Source of the DNA: VRUE01 sp963796705
GTDB lineage: Bacteria > Actinomycetota > Thermoleophilia > Solirubrobacterales > 70-9
Direction: 5' to 3'
Assembly: GCA_963796705.1 (NCBI GenBank)
Contig: CAWCMK010000002.1
Coordinates: 248,001-312,000, forward strand
Length of the DNA stretch: 64,000 nt
A model generated the notes under the pieces. It was not told where the DNA came from. It did not search any database and saw nothing but the letters and a program-made list of their open reading frames with translations. This document shows positions 53,392 to 60,481 of the stretch, in pieces (the stretch's first letter is position 1; each line of letters opens with the position of its first letter). The position numbers and the translations under genes were made by a program.

Positions 53392-54447
53392 GTGATCAAG
53401 AGACCCCTCAGCGTCGTGACCGCGCTGGCGCTGACAATCGCCATCGCGGCTTGCGGCAGCTCGTCCAGCTCGAGCACCAGCGGTGGCAGCGGTGGCAAGG
53501 AAGCGCTGGTGGGCGCCGGCAGCACCCTGGTCGCACCGCTGATGTCCAAATGGCAGCCGGAATTCGAGTCGAAGACCGAAATCGCGGTCACCTATGGGGC
53601 GATCGGCAGCGGCGGCGGGATCGAGCAGATCACCAACCGCACGGTCGACTTCGGTGCCTCGGACGCCCCGCTCAACGAAGAACAGTTCGAAGAAGCCGAA
53701 GAAGCGGGCGAAGTCGAGCAGATCCCGTGGGCGCTGAGCGGCACGGTTCCCGCCTACAACGTCAGCGGCGCCCCGGAAAATCTGAAACTGGACGGCACGG
53801 TGCTGGCCGATATCTACCTGGGCAAGATCACCAGCTGGAATGACCCGGCGATAGCCAAGCTCAACCCGGGAGCGAACCTGCCGAGCACCAAGATCACGCC
53901 GGTCTACCGCAGCGACGGCAGCGGCGATACCTACGCCTTCACCAACTATCTCTCGACGGTGGACCCCGAATTCAAATCGAAGGTCGGCACCTCGACCTCG
54001 GTCAAGTTCCCGACCGGCGTCGGCGCTGAACACAACGATGGCGTCTCGGCCGCGATCGCCCAGACCAACGGCGCGATCGGCTACGTCGGCCTCGCCTACG
54101 CGCTGGAAAACGAACTCAGCATGCCGCTGGTGGAAAACTCGGCCGGGAACTTCCCGAAGCCGGGGGTGAAGAGCGTCGAAGCGGCGGCCGAAGCGGTCAG
54201 CGAAATCGGGCCCAAGAACGAAATCTCGCTGGCCAAGCTGCCGCCCAGCGCGAAGGGGGCCTACCCGATCTCGACCTACACCTATGTGATCGTCCCGCTG
54301 CAATCCAGCAAGGCGGACGAGCTGAAGGAATTCATCGAATACGCGATCGGTGAAGGGCAGAAATTCGGCCCCGAACTCGATTTCGCGCCGCTGCCTAAGC
54401 ATGTCGTCGCCGCCAACGAAAAGGCGCTCGAAAAGATCAGCAGCTAG
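53392..54447 (+). CDS. pstS: Phosphate ABC transporter substrate-binding lipoprotein
   Basis: 351 residues. Lipoprotein signal with lipobox AIAAC (Cys21), a Ser/Gly linker, then the PstS fold with VGAGSTLVAPLMSKW, the phosphate-binding YGAIGSGGGIEQITNRTVDFGASDAPL region (two blocks), WALSGTVPAYNV, VYRSDGSGDTYAFTNYLS and a C-terminal LPKHVVAAN. It captures phosphate outside the membrane for PstCAB. GTG start with AGGAG 6 nt before. Glu codons of the mature part are nearly all GAA. pstC begins right after the stop. Confidence 0.96.
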   Translation: MIKRPLSVVTALALTIAIAACGSSSSSSTSGGSGGKEALVGAGSTLVAPLMSKWQPEFESKTEIAVTYGAIGSGGGIEQITNRTVDFGASDAPLNEEQFEEAEEAGEVEQIPWALSGTVPAYNVSGAPENLKLDGTVLADIYLGKITSWNDPAIAKLNPGANLPSTKITPVYRSDGSGDTYAFTNYLSTVDPEFKSKVGTSTSVKFPTGVGAEHNDGVSAAIAQTNGAIGYVGLAYALENELSMPLVENSAGNFPKPGVKSVEAAAEAVSEIGPKNEISLAKLPPSAKGAYPISTYTYVIVPLQSSKADELKEFIEYAIGEGQKFGPELDFAPLPKHVVAANEKALEKISS

Positions 54448-55443
54448 ATGGAGGCCGGCGCCCTCGGACACCTCACCCATCGGGCCCGGCGCAACCTCAC
54501 CGACCGCATCGGCGACCCGCTGCTGCGAGGCCTCTCCGGCCTCGCGGCGGCGCTCGCCGTCGCGGTCATGGCGGGAATCATCTACGAGGTCGTCCACGAG
54601 GCCTGGCCGGCAATCACCAAGTACGGCATCGCCTTCGTCACGACCAACGACTGGAACCCGGTCACCAAACGCTTCGGCGCGGCGCCGTTTCTCTACGGAA
54701 CCGTCGTCACCTCGGCGATCGCGCTGCTGCTGGCGACGCCGGCCTCATTGGCGATCTCGGTCTATCTGACGGAGCTGGCCCCGGTGCGGGCGCGCCGCCC
54801 GGTCGCGACCCTCGTCGACCTGCTGGCCGCGATCCCGACGGTGATCCTCGGCCTCTGGGGGATCCTGGTGCTGGGGCCGTTCATGCGCGACACGGTCGAG
54901 CCCGCCCTGAAGAGCGCGCTCGGCTTCATCCCCCTGTTCAGCGGCGAACCCTCGGCCTTCGGCTACCTGACGGCCGCCCTGATCCTGACGATCATGGCGA
55001 TCCCGATCATCACCAGCGTCACCCGTGAGGTCTTTGAGACCGTTCCCGGCGACCTCAAGGAGGCCTCCTATGCGGTCGGCGCGACGCGCTGGGAGATGAT
55101 CCGCCAGGTAGTCCTGCCCTACTCGAAATCGGGCATCGTCGGTGCCGTGATCCTCGGTCTCGGGCGCGCGATCGGCGAGGCGATCGCCGTCGCCCAGGTG
55201 ATCGGCGGCGCCACCGGCATCCACGTCTCGCTGTTTCACACGGGCGGCACGATGGCGGCCCAGATCGCATCGCAGTTCGCGGGCAGCTCGAGCAAGCTGC
55301 AGGGCGCCTCGCTGATCTATCTGGGTTTGATCCTGCTGGTCTTCGCGCTCATCGTCAACATCGTCGCGCGGCTGATCGTGCGCCGCGGCCGCCTCAGGGG
55401 CGTGGACCTGGTTCCCGCTCCGACGGAGGTCGAGGCGCTCTAG
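54448..55443 (+). CDS. pstC: Phosphate ABC transporter permease PstC
   Basis: 331-residue inner-membrane permease with six or seven hydrophobic segments. The cytoplasmic EAA loop reads EASYAVGATRWEMIRQVVLPYSKSGIVGA, given here as EASYAVGATRWEMI and VVLPYSKSGIVG. Conserved Arg and Glu residues of Pst channels lie in GLGRAIGEAIAV. A soluble loop with YGIAFVTTNDWNPVTKRFG follows the first helix, as in PstC. The ATG adjoins the pstS TAG. Confidence 0.94.
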   Translation: MEAGALGHLTHRARRNLTDRIGDPLLRGLSGLAAALAVAVMAGIIYEVVHEAWPAITKYGIAFVTTNDWNPVTKRFGAAPFLYGTVVTSAIALLLATPASLAISVYLTELAPVRARRPVATLVDLLAAIPTVILGLWGILVLGPFMRDTVEPALKSALGFIPLFSGEPSAFGYLTAALILTIMAIPIITSVTREVFETVPGDLKEASYAVGATRWEMIRQVVLPYSKSGIVGAVILGLGRAIGEAIAVAQVIGGATGIHVSLFHTGGTMAAQIASQFAGSSSKLQGASLIYLGLILLVFALIVNIVARLIVRRGRLRGVDLVPAPTEVEAL

Positions 55444-55455
55444 CGCCGGATCGCG

Positions 55456-56337
55456 ATGGATGCCGAGAGGCATGCGCTGCTGCTTGACCGAGGTCACCTG
55501 AAGCGTCGCAACCGCGTCAACCGGATCGTCGAGGTCGCCTCGACGATCGCCGCCCTGGCGGCGGTGGCGGTGCTCCTGATCGTCGTCGGCTCGGTCTTCC
55601 TCAAGGGCGTCGGGGCGCTCAGCTGGCACTTCCTCACCACCCCCACCGCCCTCTTCGGAGAAGCGGGCGGTGGCATCTCCAATGCGATCGTCGGCACGGC
55701 GATCATCGTCGGCATCGCCGCCCTGATCGCGATTCCCGTCGGGATCCTGGTCGCGATCTACACGACCGAGTTCGCCCCCCAGCGGATCGCGGAACCGGTC
55801 CGCTTCATCCTCGATCTGCTAAACGGGGTGCCGACGATCATCACCGGGATCTTCGTGTACGGGCTGTTCGTCGTCGGCGCCCACCAGAGCGGCTTCGCCG
55901 GTGCGGTGGCGCTCGCGATCGTGATGCTGCCGATCGTCGCCCGCACCGCCCAGGAGGTCCTGGTGTTGGTTCCGGGAACCCTGAAGGAGGCGGCGCATGC
56001 GCTTGGCATCGCCCGCTGGCGCACGGTCGCCCGGGTCACCCTGCCGACCGCCGCCGGCGGTCTGATCACCGGGGCCCTGCTGGGAGTCGCGCGCGTCGCC
56101 GGCGAGACGGCGCCGCTGCTGTTTGCCTCCTCGATCTTCCGCCAGGGGGTGTTGACCGACCCGAGCGAAGCGCTGGCCTCGATTCCGATCTTCATCTTCC
56201 AATCCTCGGAGTCGCCGAAGCCCGAGGCCCACACCGAAGCCTGGGCGGCGGCGCTGGTCCTGATCGCCTTCGTCCTCGCCTTGAACATCATCGCGCGAGC
56301 CTTCTACGGCCGTTCCCGCAAGCGCATGGGGGCCTGA
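55456..56337 (+). CDS. pstA: Phosphate ABC transporter permease PstA
   Basis: 293-residue partner permease. The EAA loop is KEAAHALGIARWRTVARVTLP, seen as EAAHALGIARWRTVA, with LLGVARVAGETAPLLF as the conserved Pst channel helix containing the charged residues. LNGVPTIITGIFVYGLFVV is a strong PstA signature. The start is an ATG 12 nt after pstC. A short hydrophilic N-terminus precedes the first helix. Confidence 0.94.
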   Translation: MDAERHALLLDRGHLKRRNRVNRIVEVASTIAALAAVAVLLIVVGSVFLKGVGALSWHFLTTPTALFGEAGGGISNAIVGTAIIVGIAALIAIPVGILVAIYTTEFAPQRIAEPVRFILDLLNGVPTIITGIFVYGLFVVGAHQSGFAGAVALAIVMLPIVARTAQEVLVLVPGTLKEAAHALGIARWRTVARVTLPTAAGGLITGALLGVARVAGETAPLLFASSIFRQGVLTDPSEALASIPIFIFQSSESPKPEAHTEAWAAALVLIAFVLALNIIARAFYGRSRKRMGA

Positions 56338-56372
56338 GCCCCGGTGCGAGTTGCCGACCGAGGAGCCCTAGG

Positions 56373-57278
56373 ATGGACACTCCAGACCCGAGCGAGATCC
56401 AGCTGATGAGCGATCCCAATCCCGAACCTGTTCCGGGGGCCCCGGCCCCGAGGATCGATTTGCCCGGCGCGACCGTCGCCGCTCAGGTCGAGAAGGCCGC
56501 CAGTGCCGCGCGGCGCGGTCGCGACGTCGGCAATATCGAGCTGCGGGGCCTCAACGCCTACTACGGTTCCAACCAGGCCGTCAAGGATGTGAACCTCGCC
56601 TTTGACGCGGCCCAGGTGACGGCGATCATCGGGCCCTCTGGGTGCGGCAAGTCGACGATGGTTCGCTGCGTCAACCGCATGCACGAGGAGATCGCCGGCG
56701 CCCGCGCCGAGGGAGAGGTGCTGCTCGATGGGCTCGATCTCTATGACCCGCGGATCGACATCGTCGCCGTGCGGCGCTCGGTCGGCATGGTCTTCCAAAA
56801 ACCGAACCCCTTTCCGACGATGTCGGTGATCGACAACGTCACCTCCGGCCTGCGGCTGACCGGGGTCCCGCGCTCGGAGCTCGCGGACCGCGGCCGCGAG
56901 GCGCTGCTGGGGGCCGGCCTCTGGGAGGAGGTCAAGGATCGCCTCAAGGCGCCCGGAGTCGGACTCTCCGGAGGCCAGCAACAGCGGCTCTGCATCGCTC
57001 GGGCGCTGGCCGTCGAACCAGAGGTGCTGCTGATGGACGAGCCCTGCTCGGCGCTTGACCCGGTGGCGACGCTGAAGATCGAGGAGCTGATCGGCGAGCT
57101 CAAGCAGCGGGTGACGATCGTGATCGTCACCCACAACATGCAGCAGGCCGCGCGGGTCGCCGATACGACGGTCTTCATGCTGAACGGCGAGCTGGTCGAG
57201 GTCGGGCCGACGGACAGACTGTTTACGAATCCCAATGACCAGCGCACCGAGCAGTACGTGACCGGGAAATTCGGCTGA
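56373..57278 (+). CDS. pstB: Phosphate ABC transporter ATPase PstB
   Basis: 301 residues. Walker A GPSGCGKSTMVR, signature LSGGQQQRLCIARALAV, Walker B VLLMDEPCSALDPV and the PstB-specific FQKPNPFPTMSVIDNV and LNAYYGSNQAVKDVNL. The N-terminus is about 50 residues longer than usual (about 250), low in complexity; an internal ATG at 56406 would shorten it but still leave an extension. It overlaps phoU by 1 nt (TGATG). Confidence 0.95.
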   Translation: MDTPDPSEIQLMSDPNPEPVPGAPAPRIDLPGATVAAQVEKAASAARRGRDVGNIELRGLNAYYGSNQAVKDVNLAFDAAQVTAIIGPSGCGKSTMVRCVNRMHEEIAGARAEGEVLLDGLDLYDPRIDIVAVRRSVGMVFQKPNPFPTMSVIDNVTSGLRLTGVPRSELADRGREALLGAGLWEEVKDRLKAPGVGLSGGQQQRLCIARALAVEPEVLLMDEPCSALDPVATLKIEELIGELKQRVTIVIVTHNMQQAARVADTTVFMLNGELVEVGPTDRLFTNPNDQRTEQYVTGKFG

Positions 57279-57973
57279 TGAGCTCTCCCGAAACCCGATC
57301 TCACTACCAGGAGGAGCTCGAGGCACTGGAGGCGAGCGGCCTCGGCGGCCTGGACCTGGTCAGCGCCGCCCTGGAAAGGACCATGGAGGCAATCGAGCAC
57401 CAGGACGTCGAGCTGGCTCAGCTGGTCGTCGCCGACGACGATCGCATCGATGGTCGCTATCTGGAGGTTCACCAGGCGCTGATCACGCTGCTGGCCACGC
57501 AGTCACCCGTGGCCACCGATCTGCGCCTGATCTCCTCCCTGCTGCACGTCCTGAAGAACGTCGAGCGGATGGGCGACCAGTGCGTGAACATCTGCAAGAT
57601 GATCCCCCTGTCGGGGAACGAGCCGCCGGCCGACCGGGAGATGATCGAGCTGATCATCGCGATGGGGCGTCAGGCCCGGGCCATGATCGGGCAGGCGAAG
57701 CGCTCCTTCGAAGGCCGTGATGTTGAGATGGCGCGCGACCTGGTGCGCCAGGACGACCTGATCGACAACCTCAACCGTGACTGTTTCCGTCTCGCGCTTC
57801 AGATCGGCGACGACGCCGACCGGCGCGAGTGGGCGATGACGATGCTGCTGGCGGCGCGCGCGATCGAGCGCATCGGCGACAACGCGGTCGACATCGGCGA
57901 GCAGGTCGCATTCGTCGTCACGGGACTGTTCCGCGAGTTCGAGGATGCCTCCCACCCGGCCCAGTTCTCCTAG
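57278..57973 (+). CDS. phoU: Phosphate signalling protein PhoU
   Basis: 231 residues of two PhoU three-helix repeats. The metal motif of the first is DDDRIDGRYLEVHQ, of the second QDDLIDNLNRDCFR, and AIERIGDNAVDIGEQVAFVVTG closes the fold. ERMGDQCVNICKM in the first repeat is the matching segment. PhoU relays the state of the Pst transporter to the PhoR/PhoP pair and limits uptake. TGATG overlap with pstB. Confidence 0.94.
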   Translation: MSSPETRSHYQEELEALEASGLGGLDLVSAALERTMEAIEHQDVELAQLVVADDDRIDGRYLEVHQALITLLATQSPVATDLRLISSLLHVLKNVERMGDQCVNICKMIPLSGNEPPADREMIELIIAMGRQARAMIGQAKRSFEGRDVEMARDLVRQDDLIDNLNRDCFRLALQIGDDADRREWAMTMLLAARAIERIGDNAVDIGEQVAFVVTGLFREFEDASHPAQFS

Positions 57974-58034
57974 CTTGCGGTTTCTTCCTCGCTTGCGATC
58001 CGAGCGGTCTGGGAACATTGAGGACACCCCCCGG

Positions 58035-58940
58035 ATGCTCTGCGCGGCGATAGACATCGGCTCCAACACGACCCGTGTGCTCGTCGCCGAGCCCGTCGAG
58101 GGTCAGCTCAAGAAGGTGATGGAGCAGCGCGCCTATACGCGCATCAACAAGGCAATCGGCGCCAACGGGGAGATTCTCCCCGAGAAGGTCGAAGAAGTTG
58201 CCGAGGTGGTCGCGACCCAGGTGCGCCTGGCGCGCGAGCTTGGTGCCGAGACGATTCGCGCGGTGGCCACGGCGGCCGTGCGCGAGGCGAGCAATGGCCG
58301 TTCTGTTGTGGAGCGGATCGGTGAGGCGGCCGGCGTCGGGGTTGAGATTCTCAGAGATGAGGAGGAGGGGAGGCTCTCGTTTATCGGCGCGACCAAGACT
58401 CTCGGCCACCCCGTCTCCGGAAAGGTGGGAGTGGTCGACGTCGGCGGCGGCTCAACCGAGGTGATCCTCGGCACCGTGCCGGGGGGCGCCCAGGAGGTCC
58501 TCTCCTGGAAGGTCGGTTCGGGTGCGCTCGCCGACGAGCTGATCGCCTCCGACCCGCCCTCCGCGGCCGAGATCCGCAAGGTGCGGGACCGTATCGACGA
58601 TCTCTTCGAGGGGGTCGAGATGGACCATCCGGCGCAGGCGGTCGCGGTCGGCGGATCGGCGACCTCGCTGCGGCGCCTGGTCGGTGCCGTGCTCGAGTAT
58701 GAGACATTGGAGCGGGGGGTGCGGGTTCTCTGCGGCGACCCCGCAGCCGAGGTCGCGCGCCGCTTTGAGCTCGACCCCGAGCGGGTAAGGATCCTGGCGA
58801 CCGGGGTGCTGCTGCTCGAGAAGCTCTCTGAGCTGCTCGGTCAGCCCCTGCAGATCGGCAAGGGCGGGCTGCGCGAGGGGGTCATCCTTGACCTGCTGAA
58901 CGGCAGGGCCAACGGCTCTCATCAGCGCCTGGCCGCCTAG
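58035..58940 (+). CDS. ppx: Ppx/GppA family exopolyphosphatase
   Basis: 301 residues of the actin-like ASKHA fold: AAIDIGSNTTRVLVAE is the phosphate-binding loop, VATAAVREASNG and LRDEEEGRLSF follow, and VVDVGGGSTEVIL is the second phosphate loop with the catalytic Glu just before (E in DEEEGR). It is short: only domains I and II, without the HD-like C-terminal part of E. coli Ppx, as in actinobacterial Ppx1. It degrades polyphosphate or pppGpp. I chose ATG 58035 where homology starts. Confidence 0.9.
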   Translation: MLCAAIDIGSNTTRVLVAEPVEGQLKKVMEQRAYTRINKAIGANGEILPEKVEEVAEVVATQVRLARELGAETIRAVATAAVREASNGRSVVERIGEAAGVGVEILRDEEEGRLSFIGATKTLGHPVSGKVGVVDVGGGSTEVILGTVPGGAQEVLSWKVGSGALADELIASDPPSAAEIRKVRDRIDDLFEGVEMDHPAQAVAVGGSATSLRRLVGAVLEYETLERGVRVLCGDPAAEVARRFELDPERVRILATGVLLLEKLSELLGQPLQIGKGGLREGVILDLLNGRANGSHQRLAA

Positions 58941-58959
58941 ACATCCGCCGCGCCCGCGT

Positions 58960-58965
58960 TAGCCT
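58960..58965 (+). promoter_or_regulatory. Predicted -10 box, leaderless arrangement
   Basis: TAGCCT ends 6 nt before the GTG at 58972 of the first CHAD gene. Confidence 0.4.
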
Positions 58966-58971
58966 GCCGTC

Positions 58972-59445
58972 GTGGCGCGAGCGCGCGAAGTTATGGGCTT
59001 GGACTGCGAGGAACCCTTCGCCGCCGCGGCCGCGCGCGTGATCGAGGTGCGCGCGGCCGAGGTCTTTGTCTATCGCAAGGGGGTGCTCGGCCTCGAGGAC
59101 GTCGAGCCCCTGCACGACATGCGTGTCGCGACGCGACGCCTGCGAGCCGCGCTGGAGATGTTCCGCCCCTGCTTTCCCAGCAAGCGCTACCGCCGTGCGA
59201 TGAAGCCGCTCAAGGCGCTCGCCGCGGCGCTCGGGGAACGCCGCGACCGCGACGTCGCGATCGACCTTCTGCGTCAGCTCGCCGCCCAGGCTGCGGCCGC
59301 CGACCGCGGCCGTCTCGAGATCCTGGTGGCGAAGCTGGAGGAAGAGCAACGGCGCGCTAACGAGGAGTTGGCGCCGCTGCTCGCTGAGAAGCGGCTCCAC
59401 CGCTTGCGGGTACGGCTTGGCAAGCTGACCGAGGGGATCCGGTGA
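58972..59445 (+). CDS. CHAD domain protein, N-terminal half
   Basis: 157 residues equal to the first four-helix bundle of a CHAD domain: LHDMRVATRRLRAALEMFRP is the His/Arg signature, followed by helices with ALGERRDRDVAIDLLRQLA. CHAD domains bind polyphosphate through conserved His, Arg and Lys on helices. Its stop overlaps the next gene's start in GTGA, so the two halves should be made together. It sits between ppx and ppk1. Confidence 0.85.
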   Translation: MARAREVMGLDCEEPFAAAAARVIEVRAAEVFVYRKGVLGLEDVEPLHDMRVATRRLRAALEMFRPCFPSKRYRRAMKPLKALAAALGERRDRDVAIDLLRQLAAQAAAADRGRLEILVAKLEEEQRRANEELAPLLAEKRLHRLRVRLGKLTEGIR

Positions 59446-59840
59446 AGGCCCGCAAGGTCGGCGGGCTCGATCCCCAGGGGACGCTGCGCGAGAACGCCAA
59501 GCGCATTCTCGCGGTGAGGCTGGATGAGCTAAACGAGCTGGCCGCGGACGCGCTTGAGCCCGGCGCCGAGGGCTCCCAGCACAACATGCGCATCGCGGCG
59601 AAGAGACTGCGCTACGTGCTTGAGATCGCCGCCGGCTGCCTTGGGCCCGACGCCGCGGCGATGCGCGATGCGGCCAAGCGGCTGCAGGGGGTGCTCGGCG
59701 AGATCCACGATTGCGACGTGATGCTTCCCCGGGTCGCGGGGATCGACTCGCTCGAGGCCCTGCTGCGCACCCGGCGCGAGCTGCTCTTCGGTCGCTTCCG
59801 TGAGACCTGGGCGGAGGTCGGCACGCTACTGGCTCCCTAG
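59442..59840 (+). CDS. CHAD domain protein, C-terminal half
   Basis: 132 residues equal to the second CHAD bundle: QHNMRIAAKRLRYVLEIAAG repeats the His/Arg signature, and AKRLQGVLGEIHDCDVMLPR is the typical end of the domain. In most proteins both bundles are one chain of about 280 residues; here they are two genes linked by a GTGA overlap, which implies a heterodimer or a break fixed as separate proteins. Its 3' end overlaps the convergent GNAT gene by 15 nt. Confidence 0.83.
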   Translation: MKARKVGGLDPQGTLRENAKRILAVRLDELNELAADALEPGAEGSQHNMRIAAKRLRYVLEIAAGCLGPDAAAMRDAAKRLQGVLGEIHDCDVMLPRVAGIDSLEALLRTRRELLFGRFRETWAEVGTLLAP

Positions 59841-60305
59841 GCGCGCCAGGGGATCGCCCTCGAGTCGCAGCATCCGCCACTCATCCAGGCGACGCGCCCC
59901 GAGCCGGTCATAGAAGTCAAGGGCGAGATCATTCCACTCCAGGGCCGCCCATTCGAGGCGCGGGTAACCGCGCCTCAACGCCGTGGCGGCGACCCAGGCG
60001 AAGAGTGCCCGGCCGATCCCGCCCCGGCGCTGCTCGGGACGCACGTAGATGTCCTCGATCCAGAGGCCAGCACGACACTCGAAGCTGGAGAAGGTGCCGC
60101 AGAAGATCGCATAGCCGACCGCCTCGCCGTCGACCTCGGCAAGCAGCGCCTCGGCGGCGCCCTCCACGAATAATGAGTGGGCCAGCGTCTCGCGGTCGCC
60201 CTTGACTTCATCGCCCAGCTTCTCGTAGGCCGCCAGCTCGAGGATCAACGCGAAAAGCGTCTCCACGTCAGCCTCGCTCACCTCGCGGATCCTCATCCCG
60301 TCCAT
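59826..60305 (-). CDS. GNAT acetyltransferase, SAT-like
   Basis: 159 residues of the GNAT fold resembling spermidine/spermine acetyltransferase-type enzymes: MRIREVSEADVETLFALILE, EAVGYAIFCGTFSSFECRAG, then IEDIYVRPEQRRGGIGRALF with the acetyl-CoA loop RRGGIG, and LEWAALEWNDLALDFYDRLGA at the end (two blocks). The substrate is unknown; amino acids, polyamines and thialysine are family options. I chose the Met at 60305; one at 60296 is also possible. It is the only minus-strand gene in the phosphate block. Confidence 0.8.
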   Translation of the reverse strand: MDGMRIREVSEADVETLFALILELAAYEKLGDEVKGDRETLAHSLFVEGAAEALLAEVDGEAVGYAIFCGTFSSFECRAGLWIEDIYVRPEQRRGGIGRALFAWVAATALRRGYPRLEWAALEWNDLALDFYDRLGARRLDEWRMLRLEGDPLARLGSQ

Positions 60306-60379
60306 CGGCTCAACGCTAGCGCCGAGGCGCCGTCCTGGTCGCCGGGGCTGCGGAAGGAGGCCGCGGCTCACCTCGTCGC

Positions 60380-60423
60380 GTAAACACCTTGTTCACCGCG
60401 CGTTCCCCGGCGGTTCACAAGTT
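60380..60423 (+). promoter_or_regulatory. Four 11-bp PHO-box-like repeats before the PHP-GT4 gene
   Basis: GTAAACACCTT (60380), GTTCACCGCGC (60391), GTTCCCCGGCG (60402) and GTTCACAAGTT (60413) are consecutive 11-bp units with the same GTTCAC core as the repeats at 52874-52906. TAGCGA at 60435-60440 may be the -10, 16 nt after the last core. Confidence 0.7.
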
Positions 60424-60481
60424 TTCCCTGGAAATAGCGAACTATTTGAATGACTGAATGAACCAGAAGAGGGAGACGCCG

